Shown here: positions 40,216-48,261 of the stretch, piece after piece | How the letters are laid out: the number at the start of each line of letters is the position of its first letter | Numbering within the stretch: the first letter of the stretch is position 1 | Source of the DNA: Couchioplanes azureus | Lineage (GTDB): Bacteria; Actinomycetota; Actinomycetes; Mycobacteriales; Micromonosporaceae | Assembly (NCBI RefSeq): GCF_014648355.1 | Contig: NZ_BMQY01000001.1 | Span: 1,382,255-1,446,254 of the forward strand | Reading direction: 5' to 3' | Length of the DNA: 64,000 nucleotides | Notes under the pieces: model-generated | Database searches by the model: none | Seen by the model: only the letters and a program-made list of their open reading frames with translations | What the model was told of the DNA's origin: nothing | Translations under genes and position numbers: made by a program

Positions 40216-40288
40216 GGGGCCCTAGCTCAACTGGCAGAGCACCGCCTTTGCAAGGCGGGGGTTAGGGGTTCAAGTCCCCTGGGCTCCA
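40216..40288 (+). tRNA. tRNA-Ala (TGC)
   Basis: Acceptor stem GGGGCCC/GGGCTCC includes the G3-U70 identity pair; D-arm GCTCAACTGGCAGAGC; anticodon loop TTTGCAA (anticodon TGC); T-arm AGGGGTTCAAGTCCCCT; discriminator A. It is the conserved alaT. An integrase remnant follows, consistent with use of its 3' end as an attachment site. Confidence 0.97.
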
Positions 40289-40355
40289 CTTTTCAAGCCT
40301 GTGACCAGGTGAAACGCATCTCCAAGGTCATCGGCGACACATCCGGGACACATCA

Positions 40356-41198
40356 TCAGATGTCCCACCGGCCTGCCGCAGCCGACTTTAGCGCGTCACC
40401 GACGATCCCCCCACGGCGTTCCCGGCGCGGCCAGAAGTGCACGTAGGTCTCCAAGGTGATCTGCAAGGTCGAGTGCCGCAGCGCCCGCTGAACCTCCTTC
40501 GGATCCGCGTGATTCGTGATCAGCGTGGTGGCGAAGAAGTGCCGCAGCGCGTGGAAGCCGCTGTGCTGCGCGTCCTCCGGCCACCCCGCCGCGCGACGCC
40601 ACTTGATCCACTCCGCCGACCACGTACGGTCCGTGAACGGGTTGCCATGCACGGTGGTAAACAGCAGCGGCACCTTGCGGCGGACCGGGCTACCGGACGT
40701 GATGTCCAACATCTCGATCTCGACCGGCGGATAGTTCGCCACGTGATACGCCAGGCCGGCGGCGACCATCGGGTCCAGGTCCACGGTGCTCGCGGCGGAG
40801 TCGAACGTGCGTACGCCCTTGGGCAGGCTCAGGTAGAACCCGCCGTACTCGCGCGGTGCGTACCGCAGTTGCTGAACGACATGCAGCTCCTCGTTCTCGG
40901 CGTCGAGGCACCGCGTGCCCTGCTCGACACCGAGCGCTTCACTGATCCGCAGCCCTTGGCCGGCGCCCAGCCACAGCAGGCCGTGGTAGCGCTCGGGCAC
41001 CTTGTCGAAGAGCCGGAGCACGTCGTCCCGCTGAGGTACCCACTTCGGGGCACGGCTCAGCCCGCGGAAGACCTGGGACAGCTTGATCCCGTCACACGGG
41101 TTGTCCTCGATCACCTTGTCCCGGACCGCCGCGGCCATGATGGCGTCGAACAGCTCGAAGTACAGCCGGAGACGACCCAGGCGAAGCCGAGCAGACCT
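40356..41198 (-). pseudogene. tyrosine recombinase/integrase, N-terminally truncated
   Basis: The C-terminal catalytic domain is complete: first Arg in GLLWLGAGQGLRISEALG, HALRHFFATTLI (His-x-x-Arg), then LRHSTLQITLETYVHFWP with the likely nucleophilic Tyr. Upstream, only the last helix of the core-binding domain is left (YFELFDAIMAAAVRDKVIEDNPC). Homology ends near 41190, exactly where an 18-bp inverted repeat begins; the frame then runs into unrelated sequence to 41462 with no arm-binding domain. It points toward tRNA-Ala 68 bases away, as phage and ICE integrases do. It is probably the remnant of an integrated element that has lost its 5' end; the catalytic domain may still be translated from an internal start. 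Confidence 0.75.
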
Positions 41199-41256
41199 GC
41201 CCCTGGGCGCCAAGGTCGTACGTCCGGTAGGGCGCTCCACCTTGGCGCCCAGGGGC
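41199..41256. repeat. 18-bp perfect inverted repeat at the integrase breakpoint
   Basis: GCCCCTGGGCGCCAAGGT (41199-41216) is the exact reverse complement of 41239-41256, with a 22-base loop. It coincides with the loss of integrase homology. Confidence 0.85.
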
Positions 41257-41391
41257 AAGCCCGCTCCACGGTGTGTGGGTCGACGGTGGACGGGATGGCA
41301 GCGAGGCGAAGTGGCTCTCTCCGCAGAGAAGCTGTCTTCCAACCGCGCACTTGCTCTGCTTAGAGCGGGGGCCGATGCGACCTCTCCGCCG

Positions 41392-41709
41392 CTACTTCCG
41401 TCTTCGTAGCACCGTGACTCCGAGCAGGGTCCCGGCCAGTACGCCGACGGCCAGCGCGACATGCGTGACCTGTTTGGCCGCGCAATCCTGGTACGCCAGG
41501 AATTGGTACGGAGGCTCGCCCGGGGGGTTGCTCCATCGGCTCACGTCCACGACGAAGGCGTTGCCGCAGAAGCGGGGGGTGGGATGGTCGCCTCCACCGA
41601 CCCCGCTGCTGATCGGCCAGATCAGTAGCAGCGCCACTACGACTGCACCGAACGCCGCCACCGGCACCGGGCGTATCCACCGTGCCCACCCGCTAAGCCC
41701 GTCATCCAT
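41392..41709 (-). CDS. small hypothetical membrane protein
   Basis: A 105-residue protein from ATG 41707-41709 (MDDGLSGWARWIRPVPVAAFGA), with AGGACGGGG upstream. Two membrane helices (about 13-33, VAAFGAVVVALLLIWPI, and about 80-102, HVALAVGVLAGTLLGVTVL) flank an exported loop with two Cys (FCGNAF and QDCAAK) that could form a disulfide. It ends in a basic cytoplasmic tail RRRK. No family is recognised. It is one of the accessory genes next to the integrase remnant. Confidence 0.6.
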   Translation of the reverse strand: MDDGLSGWARWIRPVPVAAFGAVVVALLLIWPISSGVGGGDHPTPRFCGNAFVVDVSRWSNPPGEPPYQFLAYQDCAAKQVTHVALAVGVLAGTLLGVTVLRRRK

Positions 41710-41777
41710 GCGTGTCCCCGTCCTGCATAGGTGGTAGGGGACTTTATCGGCAGGATGCAACCAGCCGTTCTCCTAGA

Positions 41778-42242
41778 TCATCCCATGAAGTAGATGTCGC
41801 GCTTGTGCAGCCAGTCGTAACCACCAAGAGTCCAGTGGATCTTTACCTTGTCGATGGTCTCGTCGACCACTTGACCCGCATTGGTGCGGCTCGCCGTCGC
41901 GGAGGCGTGCCATTCCGCCGACGAGATCCTGCGGCGCAACCGTCTCCAGGCCGCTCTGCCCCGGCAGGGCAGCCCGACGGCCTTTCCGCAAATCCCATCG
42001 GCACAGAACCGCCCCTGTCCCGCGGAAAGCAAGGATCCCCGGCGCGGGCCTGTCGCCCTGCCCGGTTGTCGTGGACGGCGCACGCGGCGGAACCCGGCTT
42101 CGCGCGTTGTCCGCGCCGCCGCGGTCCTGCTGCCTACGCGGCCGTCGTTGTGGGCGTCTGCGCGGTCGTGCTGAATCGGCGCGGTGCCGCGGCGACGGCC
42201 GCTCCGTCCGGGCGTCCGAGCGCAGAGAGGTGGAATCAGCAA
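41778..42242 (-). CDS. doubtful hypothetical, possible decayed SH3-like protein
   Basis: An open frame of 154 residues starts at a TTG that overlaps the stop of the secreted SH3-like gene. Only the C-terminal third looks protein-like: SATASRTNAGQVVDETIDKVKIHWTL then GGYDWLHKRDIYFMG, which recalls the end of a bacterial SH3 domain. The first 90 residues are Arg-rich, and the other frames look equally coding there, so a frameshift or a decayed gene is likely. Confidence 0.25.
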   Translation of the reverse strand: MLIPPLCARTPGRSGRRRGTAPIQHDRADAHNDGRVGSRTAAARTTREAGFRRVRRPRQPGRATGPRRGSLLSAGQGRFCADGICGKAVGLPCRGRAAWRRLRRRISSAEWHASATASRTNAGQVVDETIDKVKIHWTLGGYDWLHKRDIYFMG

Positions 42243-42622
42243 TATGCAGAGCTGCCTCCGGGCATATCCGAATATTGCAAGTAGGCAAGGTTCGACTCCG
42301 AGATCCAGCCCTTCTTGTCAGTGCCGGCCACTCTCACGTACCACCAATTGTTGCCGTAGTTGTTCCTTTTGGAGCACTGGAACCAGACCTTTTCGCCGCC
42401 GCGGACGACACCGACATTCTGGCATTCCGAGAAGTAGCCACCCTTGAGATTCCAGGTGCCCGGCTTCATGAGCCCCCACCCCTCGCCGTTCGCCTTCGGA
42501 GTTCCGATGCAGTGGGTCGGTCCGGCCGCGGATGCAGGCTGGGCCATGGCGACGCCGACTCCAGCGGTAAGCAATACCGCAGCAATCCCTGCGCGCATGG
42601 CTCCGATAACAGACAAACGCAT
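42236..42622 (-). CDS. secreted SH3-like protein
   Basis: A 128-residue protein starting at ATG 42620-42622 with GGAG seven bases upstream. It has a clear signal peptide (MRLSVIGAMRAGIAAVLLTAG, cleavage after PASA-A near residue 34). The mature part reads CIGTPKANGEGWGLMKPG, then VWFQCSKRNNYGNNWWYVRV and GWISESNLAYL, an SH3b-like pattern (WYVRV...GWI...L), with about four Cys likely in disulfides. Such small SH3 proteins bind cell-wall peptides in other bacteria (family knowledge). It lies in the accessory region right of tRNA-Ala. Confidence 0.7.
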   Translation of the reverse strand: MRLSVIGAMRAGIAAVLLTAGVGVAMAQPASAAGPTHCIGTPKANGEGWGLMKPGTWNLKGGYFSECQNVGVVRGGEKVWFQCSKRNNYGNNWWYVRVAGTDKKGWISESNLAYLQYSDMPGGSSAYC

Positions 42623-43024
42623 CCTGTGACTCCGTCCCTGCGGGCCGAGTGCCCGCATAATGGTCCTTCGGTTCGACCGTCGCGGGTGCCGTGACAACCG
42701 GCGGCGGTGTGCCCGCCACGCTGCTGCAGCAAGTGATCGGCCGCAACGAGGAGGGCGTCGTAACCATAGCGGGCATGGTCGATGCCCTTTCCTTTGCCCT
42801 ACAGAGCGAGGGAAAGCGCAAGAAGCTGCCAGCCGCAGCTACTGGGTGGGGACCCTGCGTGATGGAAGCTGGCGTTGCGCCTGCTCGGAATAGTTGTCTT
42901 CGCTTGATCCTTTGCACCGAGACAAAGAAGCCGAGGCGTGGGCCCACCACGTCCACGACCCCCATTCAGCCCGCCTCGCCGACGCCGTCGACGGCACGCC
43001 TCCCAGGCTTGTTAGGGTCCGCGC
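42623..43024. other. spacer with a possible gene fragment
   Basis: About 400 bases between divergent genes. A plus-strand stretch near 42690-42830 (VTTGGGVPATLLQQVIGRN, then VVTIAGMVDALSFALQ) looks faintly protein-like, but it has no ribosome site and runs into unlikely sequence. I see no RNA or promoter that I would defend. Confidence 0.3.
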
Positions 43025-43129
43025 GTGGGAGCTATCAAGCCGTGGCACATCATGTTGCTGCTCGTCGCCTTCGCCGCCGTGCTGGTCGTCGCGGGCCTAC
43101 TCGTTCACGCACTTCGCCAGCGCAAGTGA
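43025..43129 (+). CDS. 34-residue membrane protein with TatA-like N-terminus
   Basis: GTG 43025 with TTAGGG upstream opens a 34-residue reading frame: (M)GAIKPWHIMLLLVAFAAVLV, then VAGLLVHALRQRK. The start GAIKPWH followed by a hydrophobic helix resembles actinobacterial TatA, but the amphipathic helix of TatA is missing. It is therefore a short single-pass membrane peptide or a truncated TatA-like remnant. Confidence 0.5.
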   Translation: MGAIKPWHIMLLLVAFAAVLVVAGLLVHALRQRK

Positions 43130-43244
43130 CAAGCCGAGTGCCGCGCGGTGTCTGACGCCGGTGTTGGGCGGCGACGACTTCCTGCCTCCTTCTGCGGTGC
43201 TTGGCGTGGCGGGAGACTGGTCGGCGGCCCGACCGGCCGCTGCC

Positions 43245-44402
43245 CTAGCGATGAAGCCAGGCAAGCAGGTCCCTCGGTGCCAGTTCGGCCGCTCGCTGCT
43301 CGTAGTGAGCGAACTCCTCGTCGGTCAGCAACTCGCGTCCGCCGCCCGAGCCGCCGCGACGGAAGAACGCAGTGCGGTCCTTCATGATGCCGACCGGATC
43401 GGGGGCCAGCCGGTCCGCCCGGGCCCGCATCTGAGCGAACCCGGCGGCCTCGACCAGAAGGGGCCAGCGCTCCTCCGGCACCTCGATGCCGAGCCGGTTC
43501 GCGAGCCGGCGCATCTCGCCCTCGAGGTCGTTCATCAGGTCCGCGTAGTGCACCAGGACGACGTCCGGCACGCCGATGCGGCCGCCGCCACCACCGTTGT
43601 TGTCATCACCGAGGACGTTGTCGCTGAGGACACCGCGGGTCAGTCCGCCGTTGCCGTTGCCGTTGCCAGCGCCGTTGCCGTGGCCGCCCGTCTCCATCTC
43701 CGCGCCTGTCCCCGTGTCGTTGCCCGGACTGCCTGTGCCCGCACCGGTCCCCGTGCCCGTGCCGGCGCCCACGCCCGCGGCGCCGTTCCCGTGGCCGCCC
43801 GTCCCCGCTTCCGCGCCGTGGCCGCCCGTCGCGGCCCGCGCGCCCGTGGCGGCGCCGTTGGTGCGGTGCCAGGCGTCGGTGAGGTGCCACATCACGCCGG
43901 GGAGGGAGTCGAGGGCGTCTGCCGGTGGGACGTCACGGTTGATCCACGCGATCAGGGCGTCGCGGAGGGAGCGGGGCGGTGCGGTGCTAGCGGCCGGGGC
44001 GGGTTGGCCCAGGAGCTCCGCAATGCGGGCCCGGTCGAGGTTGTCGCCCTGGTGGAAGAGGGACACCGCCATGTCGAGCGGGTGCCTGGCCACCACGACG
44101 TACGTGGCGCGGGGGTCGAGCGGGATGCCGTCGAGCGGGGTGTGGGTCTTGATGAAGCGGCGGTGACGCTGGGCTTCCAGGCGGGCGTACACCTCGTCGC
44201 GGGGCAGGACGAGCCAGTCCAGCCAGGGGGACAGCTCCGACAGCGGGGCAGGCAGGTCGGGGTCCTGGAAGATCAGCAGGGCGCAGATCATCTGTGCCCA
44301 CGTGGTGCCGCTCTTCGATCTGGTGCTGATCACGATGTCGCCCTCGCGGAACGGGAAACCGTCCCAGCGGGCGCTGTCCTCGTCGGGGGAGCGGTAGCGC
44401 AT
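43245..44402 (-). CDS. PAPS-dependent sulfotransferase with a Gly-rich insertion
   Basis: A 385-residue protein from ATG 44400-44402. The sulfotransferase fold is shown by the PAPS 5'-phosphosulfate loop STRSKSGTTWAQM near the N-terminus, the 3'-phosphate motif YVVVARHPLDMAVSLFHQGD, VVLVHYADLMNDLEGEMRRL and the C-terminal FFRRGGSGGGRELLT. A segment of about 95 residues (about 180-275) made of GTGTGAGTG, GHGNGA and similar repeats interrupts the fold at a surface loop. The substrate is unknown (small-molecule type, similar to steroid/phenol sulfotransferases). It stands alone between short genes. Confidence 0.85.
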   Translation of the reverse strand: MRYRSPDEDSARWDGFPFREGDIVISTRSKSGTTWAQMICALLIFQDPDLPAPLSELSPWLDWLVLPRDEVYARLEAQRHRRFIKTHTPLDGIPLDPRATYVVVARHPLDMAVSLFHQGDNLDRARIAELLGQPAPAASTAPPRSLRDALIAWINRDVPPADALDSLPGVMWHLTDAWHRTNGAATGARAATGGHGAEAGTGGHGNGAAGVGAGTGTGTGAGTGSPGNDTGTGAEMETGGHGNGAGNGNGNGGLTRGVLSDNVLGDDNNGGGGGRIGVPDVVLVHYADLMNDLEGEMRRLANRLGIEVPEERWPLLVEAAGFAQMRARADRLAPDPVGIMKDRTAFFRRGGSGGGRELLTDEEFAHYEQRAAELAPRDLLAWLHR

Positions 44403-44528
44403 TCCGGTCAACTTAGAAGAACCGGCACCGCGTTGCCAGCGAAAATCGGCGCGTCGAGGTCGTGCGGGATCCGTCGGGCCAGCCGTCCTTTCCGAGTGGG
44501 ATCGTGTTGGCGTGAGTAGCCTTCATTC

Positions 44529-44927
44529 GTGAGTGGACGGAGACGGGCCGCGGCCATCATCGTCCGGGATGGGCGCGTACTGATGGTGCATGAGCGGAGT
44601 CGGCGCGACGGGGGCCGGGAGTGGTGGACGCTGCCCGGGGGTGGGATCGACCCCGGGGAGACGGCGGAGGATGCGGTACGCCGCGAGGTGCTCGAGGAAG
44701 TGGGCCTCGTGGTGAAGGAGGCCCGCTACCTGCAGGACTTCCCCTATCCCTCGGGGATGACCTCGGTATTCGCCTGCACCGTCGGCGACGGGGAGCCGGA
44801 GCTGGGGCCGCACGTGACCGGGCCGGAGCCGGTCGGGCTGGACTGGATACCGCTGCCGGATGTCGGTCCCGGCGATGCCGCTCTCGTCCCCGTCTTCCCG
44901 ATGATCGTGGCTGTACGGCTGGAGTAG
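44529..44927 (+). CDS. Nudix hydrolase
   Basis: A 132-residue protein from GTG 44529 with the complete Nudix box GGGIDPGETAEDAVRREVLEEVGLV (pattern Gx5Ex7REUxEExGU). N-terminal RRRAAAIIVRDGRVLMVHER and C-terminal DWIPLPDVGPGDAALVP complete the fold. It hydrolyses nucleoside diphosphate-X compounds; the substrate cannot be predicted. A monocistronic unit, divergent from the sulfotransferase. Confidence 0.88.
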   Translation: MSGRRRAAAIIVRDGRVLMVHERSRRDGGREWWTLPGGGIDPGETAEDAVRREVLEEVGLVVKEARYLQDFPYPSGMTSVFACTVGDGEPELGPHVTGPEPVGLDWIPLPDVGPGDAALVPVFPMIVAVRLE

Positions 44928-45263
44928 ACAAGCCGCTGGTCCCGATTGCGCCCTTGGCCCGGGGAGTCGTTGGTCGGGGCTGGGCCGTTGGCCGGAGAGC
45001 CGTTGGTCGAGGTTGTGCCCGTTGGCCGGGAGTCGTTGGTCGGGGCTGGGCCCTTGACCGCGGGAGCCGTTGGTCGAGGTTGTGCCCGTTGGCCGGGAGT
45101 CGTTGGTCGGGAGCTGCGCCGTTGGCCTGGGAACCACGGGCGGTATCACCGAGGGAGCCGGAGCGCGGTAGCCACGTGACGTCGGTCTGGGAGCTGGACG
45201 CGGTGGCAGCATCGCCAGCTGCGGAGAACGCCCATGGTGGGACCAGGGCCGACGTGGGGGAGC
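44928..45263 (+). repeat. spacer with degenerate 35-50-bp tandem repeats
   Basis: From 44935 to 45125 the phrases TTGGTCGGGGCTGGGCC, CCGTTGGCCGGGAGTCG and TTGGTCGAGGTTGTGCC alternate five or six times. The remaining bases to 45263 hold nothing recognisable. Confidence 0.7.
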
Positions 45264-45686
45264 TCAGCCGTGTTCGGCCGCCGCCCGAACCTCGGCGGCC
45301 GGTGTGGCCATACGGGTGATCGTGCGGCGGCGTTCCGTGACGAAGTACGCGGCGCTGAGGGCGTACCCGAGGGAAAGCAGCAGGCCGACGGCTCGGACCG
45401 AAAGTGGCATCGCGGCCAGGACCGTGCCGGCCAGGGCGACCACCGACCAGGCCATCAGCAGGATGGCGTTGACCGTGTCCGGGGCGGTCCAGCTCACGGT
45501 GAGCCGGCGCGCCTGACGCTGGATCTCGGTCAGGAGTGCGTGGCCCAGGCCGGCGGCCAGCAGGCCGAGCAGGATGGTGGAGAAGATCGAATGCGCGCCG
45601 CCGGCTACGGCGGCGATGGCTGTGCCTCCGACGAGTACGGCGAGGCCGCTGACGGTGCCCACCCGTGCGCCGCGTCTCTCCCTCAC
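45264..45686 (-). CDS. hypothetical four-helix membrane protein
   Basis: A 140-residue protein with four hydrophobic segments: TVSGLAVLVGGTAIAAVAGG, FSTILLGLLAAGLGHALL, AILLMAWSVVALAGTVLAAM and VRAVGLLLSLGYALSAAYFV. It begins MRERRGARV and ends with a charged tail RRRTITRMATPAAEVRAAAEHG. No domain is recognised. It is transcribed alone on the minus strand. Confidence 0.65.
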   Translation of the reverse strand: MRERRGARVGTVSGLAVLVGGTAIAAVAGGAHSIFSTILLGLLAAGLGHALLTEIQRQARRLTVSWTAPDTVNAILLMAWSVVALAGTVLAAMPLSVRAVGLLLSLGYALSAAYFVTERRRTITRMATPAAEVRAAAEHG

Positions 45687-45927
45687 ACCCCCTGACGGTC
45701 GGCAAGATCACGCAATCGCTGAGCCGGACGGGGACTTTCCGGATCTGCGGAACCCTCGGGTACGCCGGAGGCTGGCCCCGAAATGGTCGCTGCCGCGATG
45801 GTGTCGCCGGCGGCGTGGGAGGTGTCCGGAACGCGACGGATGGTGTCCACGGGGTTTGCGGCGCGGCTGCATGTCCCGGTGACGCTGGTGGTTAGGCCGC
45901 CGGCTTCCGGGCAGGATGACAGGCGTG

Positions 45928-46476
45928 ATGGGAACTCTGAAGCTGGAACCCGCGATCTCCCGGCTCGACCTGCTCGCCCCGCCGGTCGCGGCGGCGCTCG
46001 AGGTGTGGCCCGCGGAGGCGCCCATCGACGGTGACCACGTGCTGGTCGCGCCGATCGATGCGGAACTGGCGGACACCGCCGCGTTCTGCGAGGCGTACGG
46101 GGTCGGGCTCGAGCAGTCGGCCAACTGTGTGATCGTGGCCGGCCGGCGCGGCGACGTGACCCGCTACGCGGCGTGTGTCGTGCTGGCCACGACCCGGGCC
46201 GACGTCAACGGGCTCGTGCGGCGGCAGTTGGACGTCCGCAAGGCCAGCTTCGCGCCCATGGAGGAGGCGGTGCGGCTGACCGGCATGGAGTACGGCGGCA
46301 TCACCCCGATCGGGTTGCCGAAGGACTGGCCGGTGCTGGTGGATGCCCGGGTGGTCGCCATGCCCCACGTCATCGTCGGGTCGGGGGTGCGGCACAGCAA
46401 GATCGCCATCGCGGGGCCGGCGCTGGGCGCGCTGCCCGGGGCTGAGGTGATGGAAGGGCTTGCGCGGGAGGTCTAG
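45928..46476 (+). CDS. YbaK/EbsC-type aminoacyl-tRNA deacylase
   Basis: About 182 residues from ATG 45928; GTG 45925 and ATG 45916 are alternative starts. The YbaK fold is shown by SANCVIVAGRRGDVTRYAAC, the lysine region VRRQLDVRKASFAPMEEAV and the typical GMEYGGITPIGLPKDWPVL, followed by VIVGSGVRHSKIAIAGPAL. Members clear mischarged tRNAs (Cys- or Ala-tRNA-Pro) or act on related esters. Alone on the plus strand. Relevance to the nearby proS is possible but unproven. Confidence 0.82.
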   Translation: MGTLKLEPAISRLDLLAPPVAAALEVWPAEAPIDGDHVLVAPIDAELADTAAFCEAYGVGLEQSANCVIVAGRRGDVTRYAACVVLATTRADVNGLVRRQLDVRKASFAPMEEAVRLTGMEYGGITPIGLPKDWPVLVDARVVAMPHVIVGSGVRHSKIAIAGPALGALPGAEVMEGLAREV

Positions 46477-46646
46477 TCGCTGCCGGGGTGGTGAGGGACT
46501 CTCGTGCGGGAGATCTCGTGCCGGGTGGGCGCACCGCGACGAGCCAGGCGCGCTTCCTAGGTGGTGGAGGGCCTCGCCCGGTGGTCTGGTCGCTCCCGGG
46601 GTGTTATTGGCTGGACGGTCGCGGGCGCGGGTGATTGCCTCGGCGG

Positions 46647-47153
46647 GTGCAGATTCGGGCCATGCGTGTCGACGATCTAGAGACCGTGCGGGGCATCGAG
46701 TCCCGGGCCGGGGCCCTCTTCCACGACGTCGGCATGTCGGACATCGCGGCCCATCCGGCGCCGTCCGCGGACGTCCTGGCGCGGTTCGTGCACGCCGGCA
46801 GGGGCTGGGTGGTGGCCGGGGACGCCGACGTGCCGGTCGCCTACGTGCTTGTCGAGCTGGTGGACGGGCTTGCACACATCGAGCAGGTCAGCGTCGACCC
46901 TCCGTACGCCAGGAAAGGTCTGGGTCGCGACTTGATCGACCACGTGGCTCGTTGGGCGGCGGCTGACGGTCTTCCGGCCCTGACCCTGACGACGTTTCGC
47001 GCCGTGCCGTGGAACGGGCCGTACTACTCACGGCTGGGCTTCGTGGAGGTGGCCGCGCAGGAGCGGGGGCCGGAGCTGGCGCGCTTGATGGCTCGGGAGG
47101 CCGAGCACGGGCTGGATCCGGTGGAACGGATCTCCATGTGCCGGCCCGTGTGA
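46647..47153 (+). CDS. GNAT-family N-acetyltransferase
   Basis: A 168-residue protein from GTG 46647. It shows the GNAT core: VQIRAMRVDDLETVRGIE, VPVAYVLVELVDGLAHIEQVSVDP, the acetyl-CoA loop YARKGLGRDLIDHV and TLTTFRAVPWNGPYYSRLGF near the end. The pattern is that of small-molecule acetyltransferases of unknown substrate. The start could also be at the upstream TTG 46635. Confidence 0.85.
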   Translation: MQIRAMRVDDLETVRGIESRAGALFHDVGMSDIAAHPAPSADVLARFVHAGRGWVVAGDADVPVAYVLVELVDGLAHIEQVSVDPPYARKGLGRDLIDHVARWAAADGLPALTLTTFRAVPWNGPYYSRLGFVEVAAQERGPELARLMAREAEHGLDPVERISMCRPV

Positions 47154-47179
47154 GAGCGTCCGGGCCGCGTGGGGCTCTT

Positions 47180-47193
47180 GTTTCACGTGGAAC
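47180..47193. other. distant parS-like site (one mismatch)
   Basis: GTTTCACGTGGAAC, the same variant as at 16116, in the spacer between two convergent genes, 18.9 kb right of oriC. Confidence 0.6.
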
Positions 47194-47194
47194 G

Positions 47195-47836
47195 TCATCG
47201 AGTGGCGTCGACGCCCTCGCGGCGGGCGATCTCCTCCAGAGCTGACTGGAGGACCGGCGCCTCCTGGGCTCCCTGCACCACGTACTTCCGGTCGATCACG
47301 AACGTCGGCACGCTGGTGATGCCGAGGTCGCGCGCCTCCGCGAGGTCGGCGTTGACCGCATCCGTACCCGCCGGAGACGCCAGGTAGTCGAGTGCGGCCC
47401 GCTCGTCCAGCCCGACGGACCCCGCCAGGCGCGCGAGGGTCGCGTGCGAACCGATGTCCTCCCCCTCGGCGAAGTGCGCCCGCTGCAGCGTCTCGATCAT
47501 CATGAGCTGCAGGTCCTGCCCGGCGGCCCACGCGATGAGCCGATGCGCGTCGAAGGTATTGGCGTTGATCGCCCGGTCGAAGTCGAGGGTCAGGCCGTCA
47601 CCCGCGGCCACCGCGGTCACGTGGGCGAACATCTCCTCGGCCCGCTGCACCCCGCCGAACTTGGCGGCGAGGGCCTGCTTGAGCGGCACCGGCTCGGGAA
47701 CCGGGGACGGATCCAGCTGGTACGCACGGAAAGCGACGGTCACTTCACCCCCGAAGCCCCGCATCGCCGCCTCGAGCCGGTGCTTGCCCAGGTAGCACCA
47801 CGGGCAGATGACGTCGGACCACACCTCGATGTTCAC
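47195..47836 (-). CDS. DsbA-family oxidoreductase (FrnE-like)
   Basis: A 213-residue cytoplasmic protein from GTG 47834-47836 with GAGGGAA upstream. It starts VNIEVWSDVICPWCYLGKHRLEAAM with the CPWC active site at about residues 11-14, and ends with the cis-Pro loop ITSVPTFVIDRKYVVQGAQ. Helical insertion motifs (FDAHRLIAWA) are those of the FrnE/HCCA isomerase-like DsbA branch. Its start overlaps the sufE-like stop (GTGA), so the two are co-translated; both deal with thiol or sulfur chemistry. Confidence 0.88.
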   Translation of the reverse strand: MNIEVWSDVICPWCYLGKHRLEAAMRGFGGEVTVAFRAYQLDPSPVPEPVPLKQALAAKFGGVQRAEEMFAHVTAVAAGDGLTLDFDRAINANTFDAHRLIAWAAGQDLQLMMIETLQRAHFAEGEDIGSHATLARLAGSVGLDERAALDYLASPAGTDAVNADLAEARDLGITSVPTFVIDRKYVVQGAQEAPVLQSALEEIARREGVDATR

Positions 47837-48261
47837 GCGCGGGTTCCCTCCTGCTCGCGGATCTGGCGCTTGAGCCTGGCGAGGATCGCGGTACCACCGC
47901 GGATCCGCAACGGGCTGATCGCCGTCGCGAGCCCCATCCGGCTGTAGAGATCGTCCGGAACGGCCAGGATCTCCGAGGCCGAGGCGCCTTCCAGTCCTTC
48001 CGCCAGGATGCCGGCGAACGCCCGCGTCGTCGGCGCCTCGGGCGGACAGTCGAACCAGACCCGCACGGTGTCGTCCGGCTGCACCTCGGCACGCAGGAAG
48101 AACGGGGTCTGGCACTCCGGCACCTGCTCCATGCCCTCGTGCGCCTTGAGCTCTTCGGGCAGCGGCGGCACAGCATCGGAAAACTCCAACAGCATTTCGA
48201 GTACGACCTCACGCGGCGCGGAGGCGAACTCGTCGACGATGTCGGCCAGCTTCGCAGGCAT
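47833..48261 (-). CDS. SufE-family sulfur acceptor
   Basis: A 142-residue protein from ATG 48259-48261 (an in-frame GTG lies nine bases upstream). It has the SufE pattern LADIVDEFASAPREVVLEMLLEF, the acceptor cysteine in EQVPECQTPFFL and ILAEGLEGASASEILAVPDD. SufE takes persulfide sulfur from a cysteine desulfurase for Fe-S assembly. In Mycobacterium a SufE-like gene (Rv3284) sits beside the thiosulfate sulfurtransferase sseA; here an sseA-type gene lies 4 kb away. Confidence 0.85.
   Translation of the reverse strand: MPAKLADIVDEFASAPREVVLEMLLEFSDAVPPLPEELKAHEGMEQVPECQTPFFLRAEVQPDDTVRVWFDCPPEAPTTRAFAGILAEGLEGASASEILAVPDDLYSRMGLATAISPLRIRGGTAILARLKRQIREQEGTRA

Noticed and set aside
41712..42284. 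Plus-strand ORF ending AAYAAVVVGVCAVVLNRRG
   Set aside because: The end looks like a membrane helix, but most of the frame is antisense to the doubtful SH3-like frame and has no start signal; the region seems eroded.
42691..43155. Plus-strand ORF starting VTTGGGVPATLLQQVIGRN
   Set aside because: Only the first 50 residues look plausible; no ribosome site, the rest is Arg/Thr/Pro-rich and overlaps the small membrane gene.
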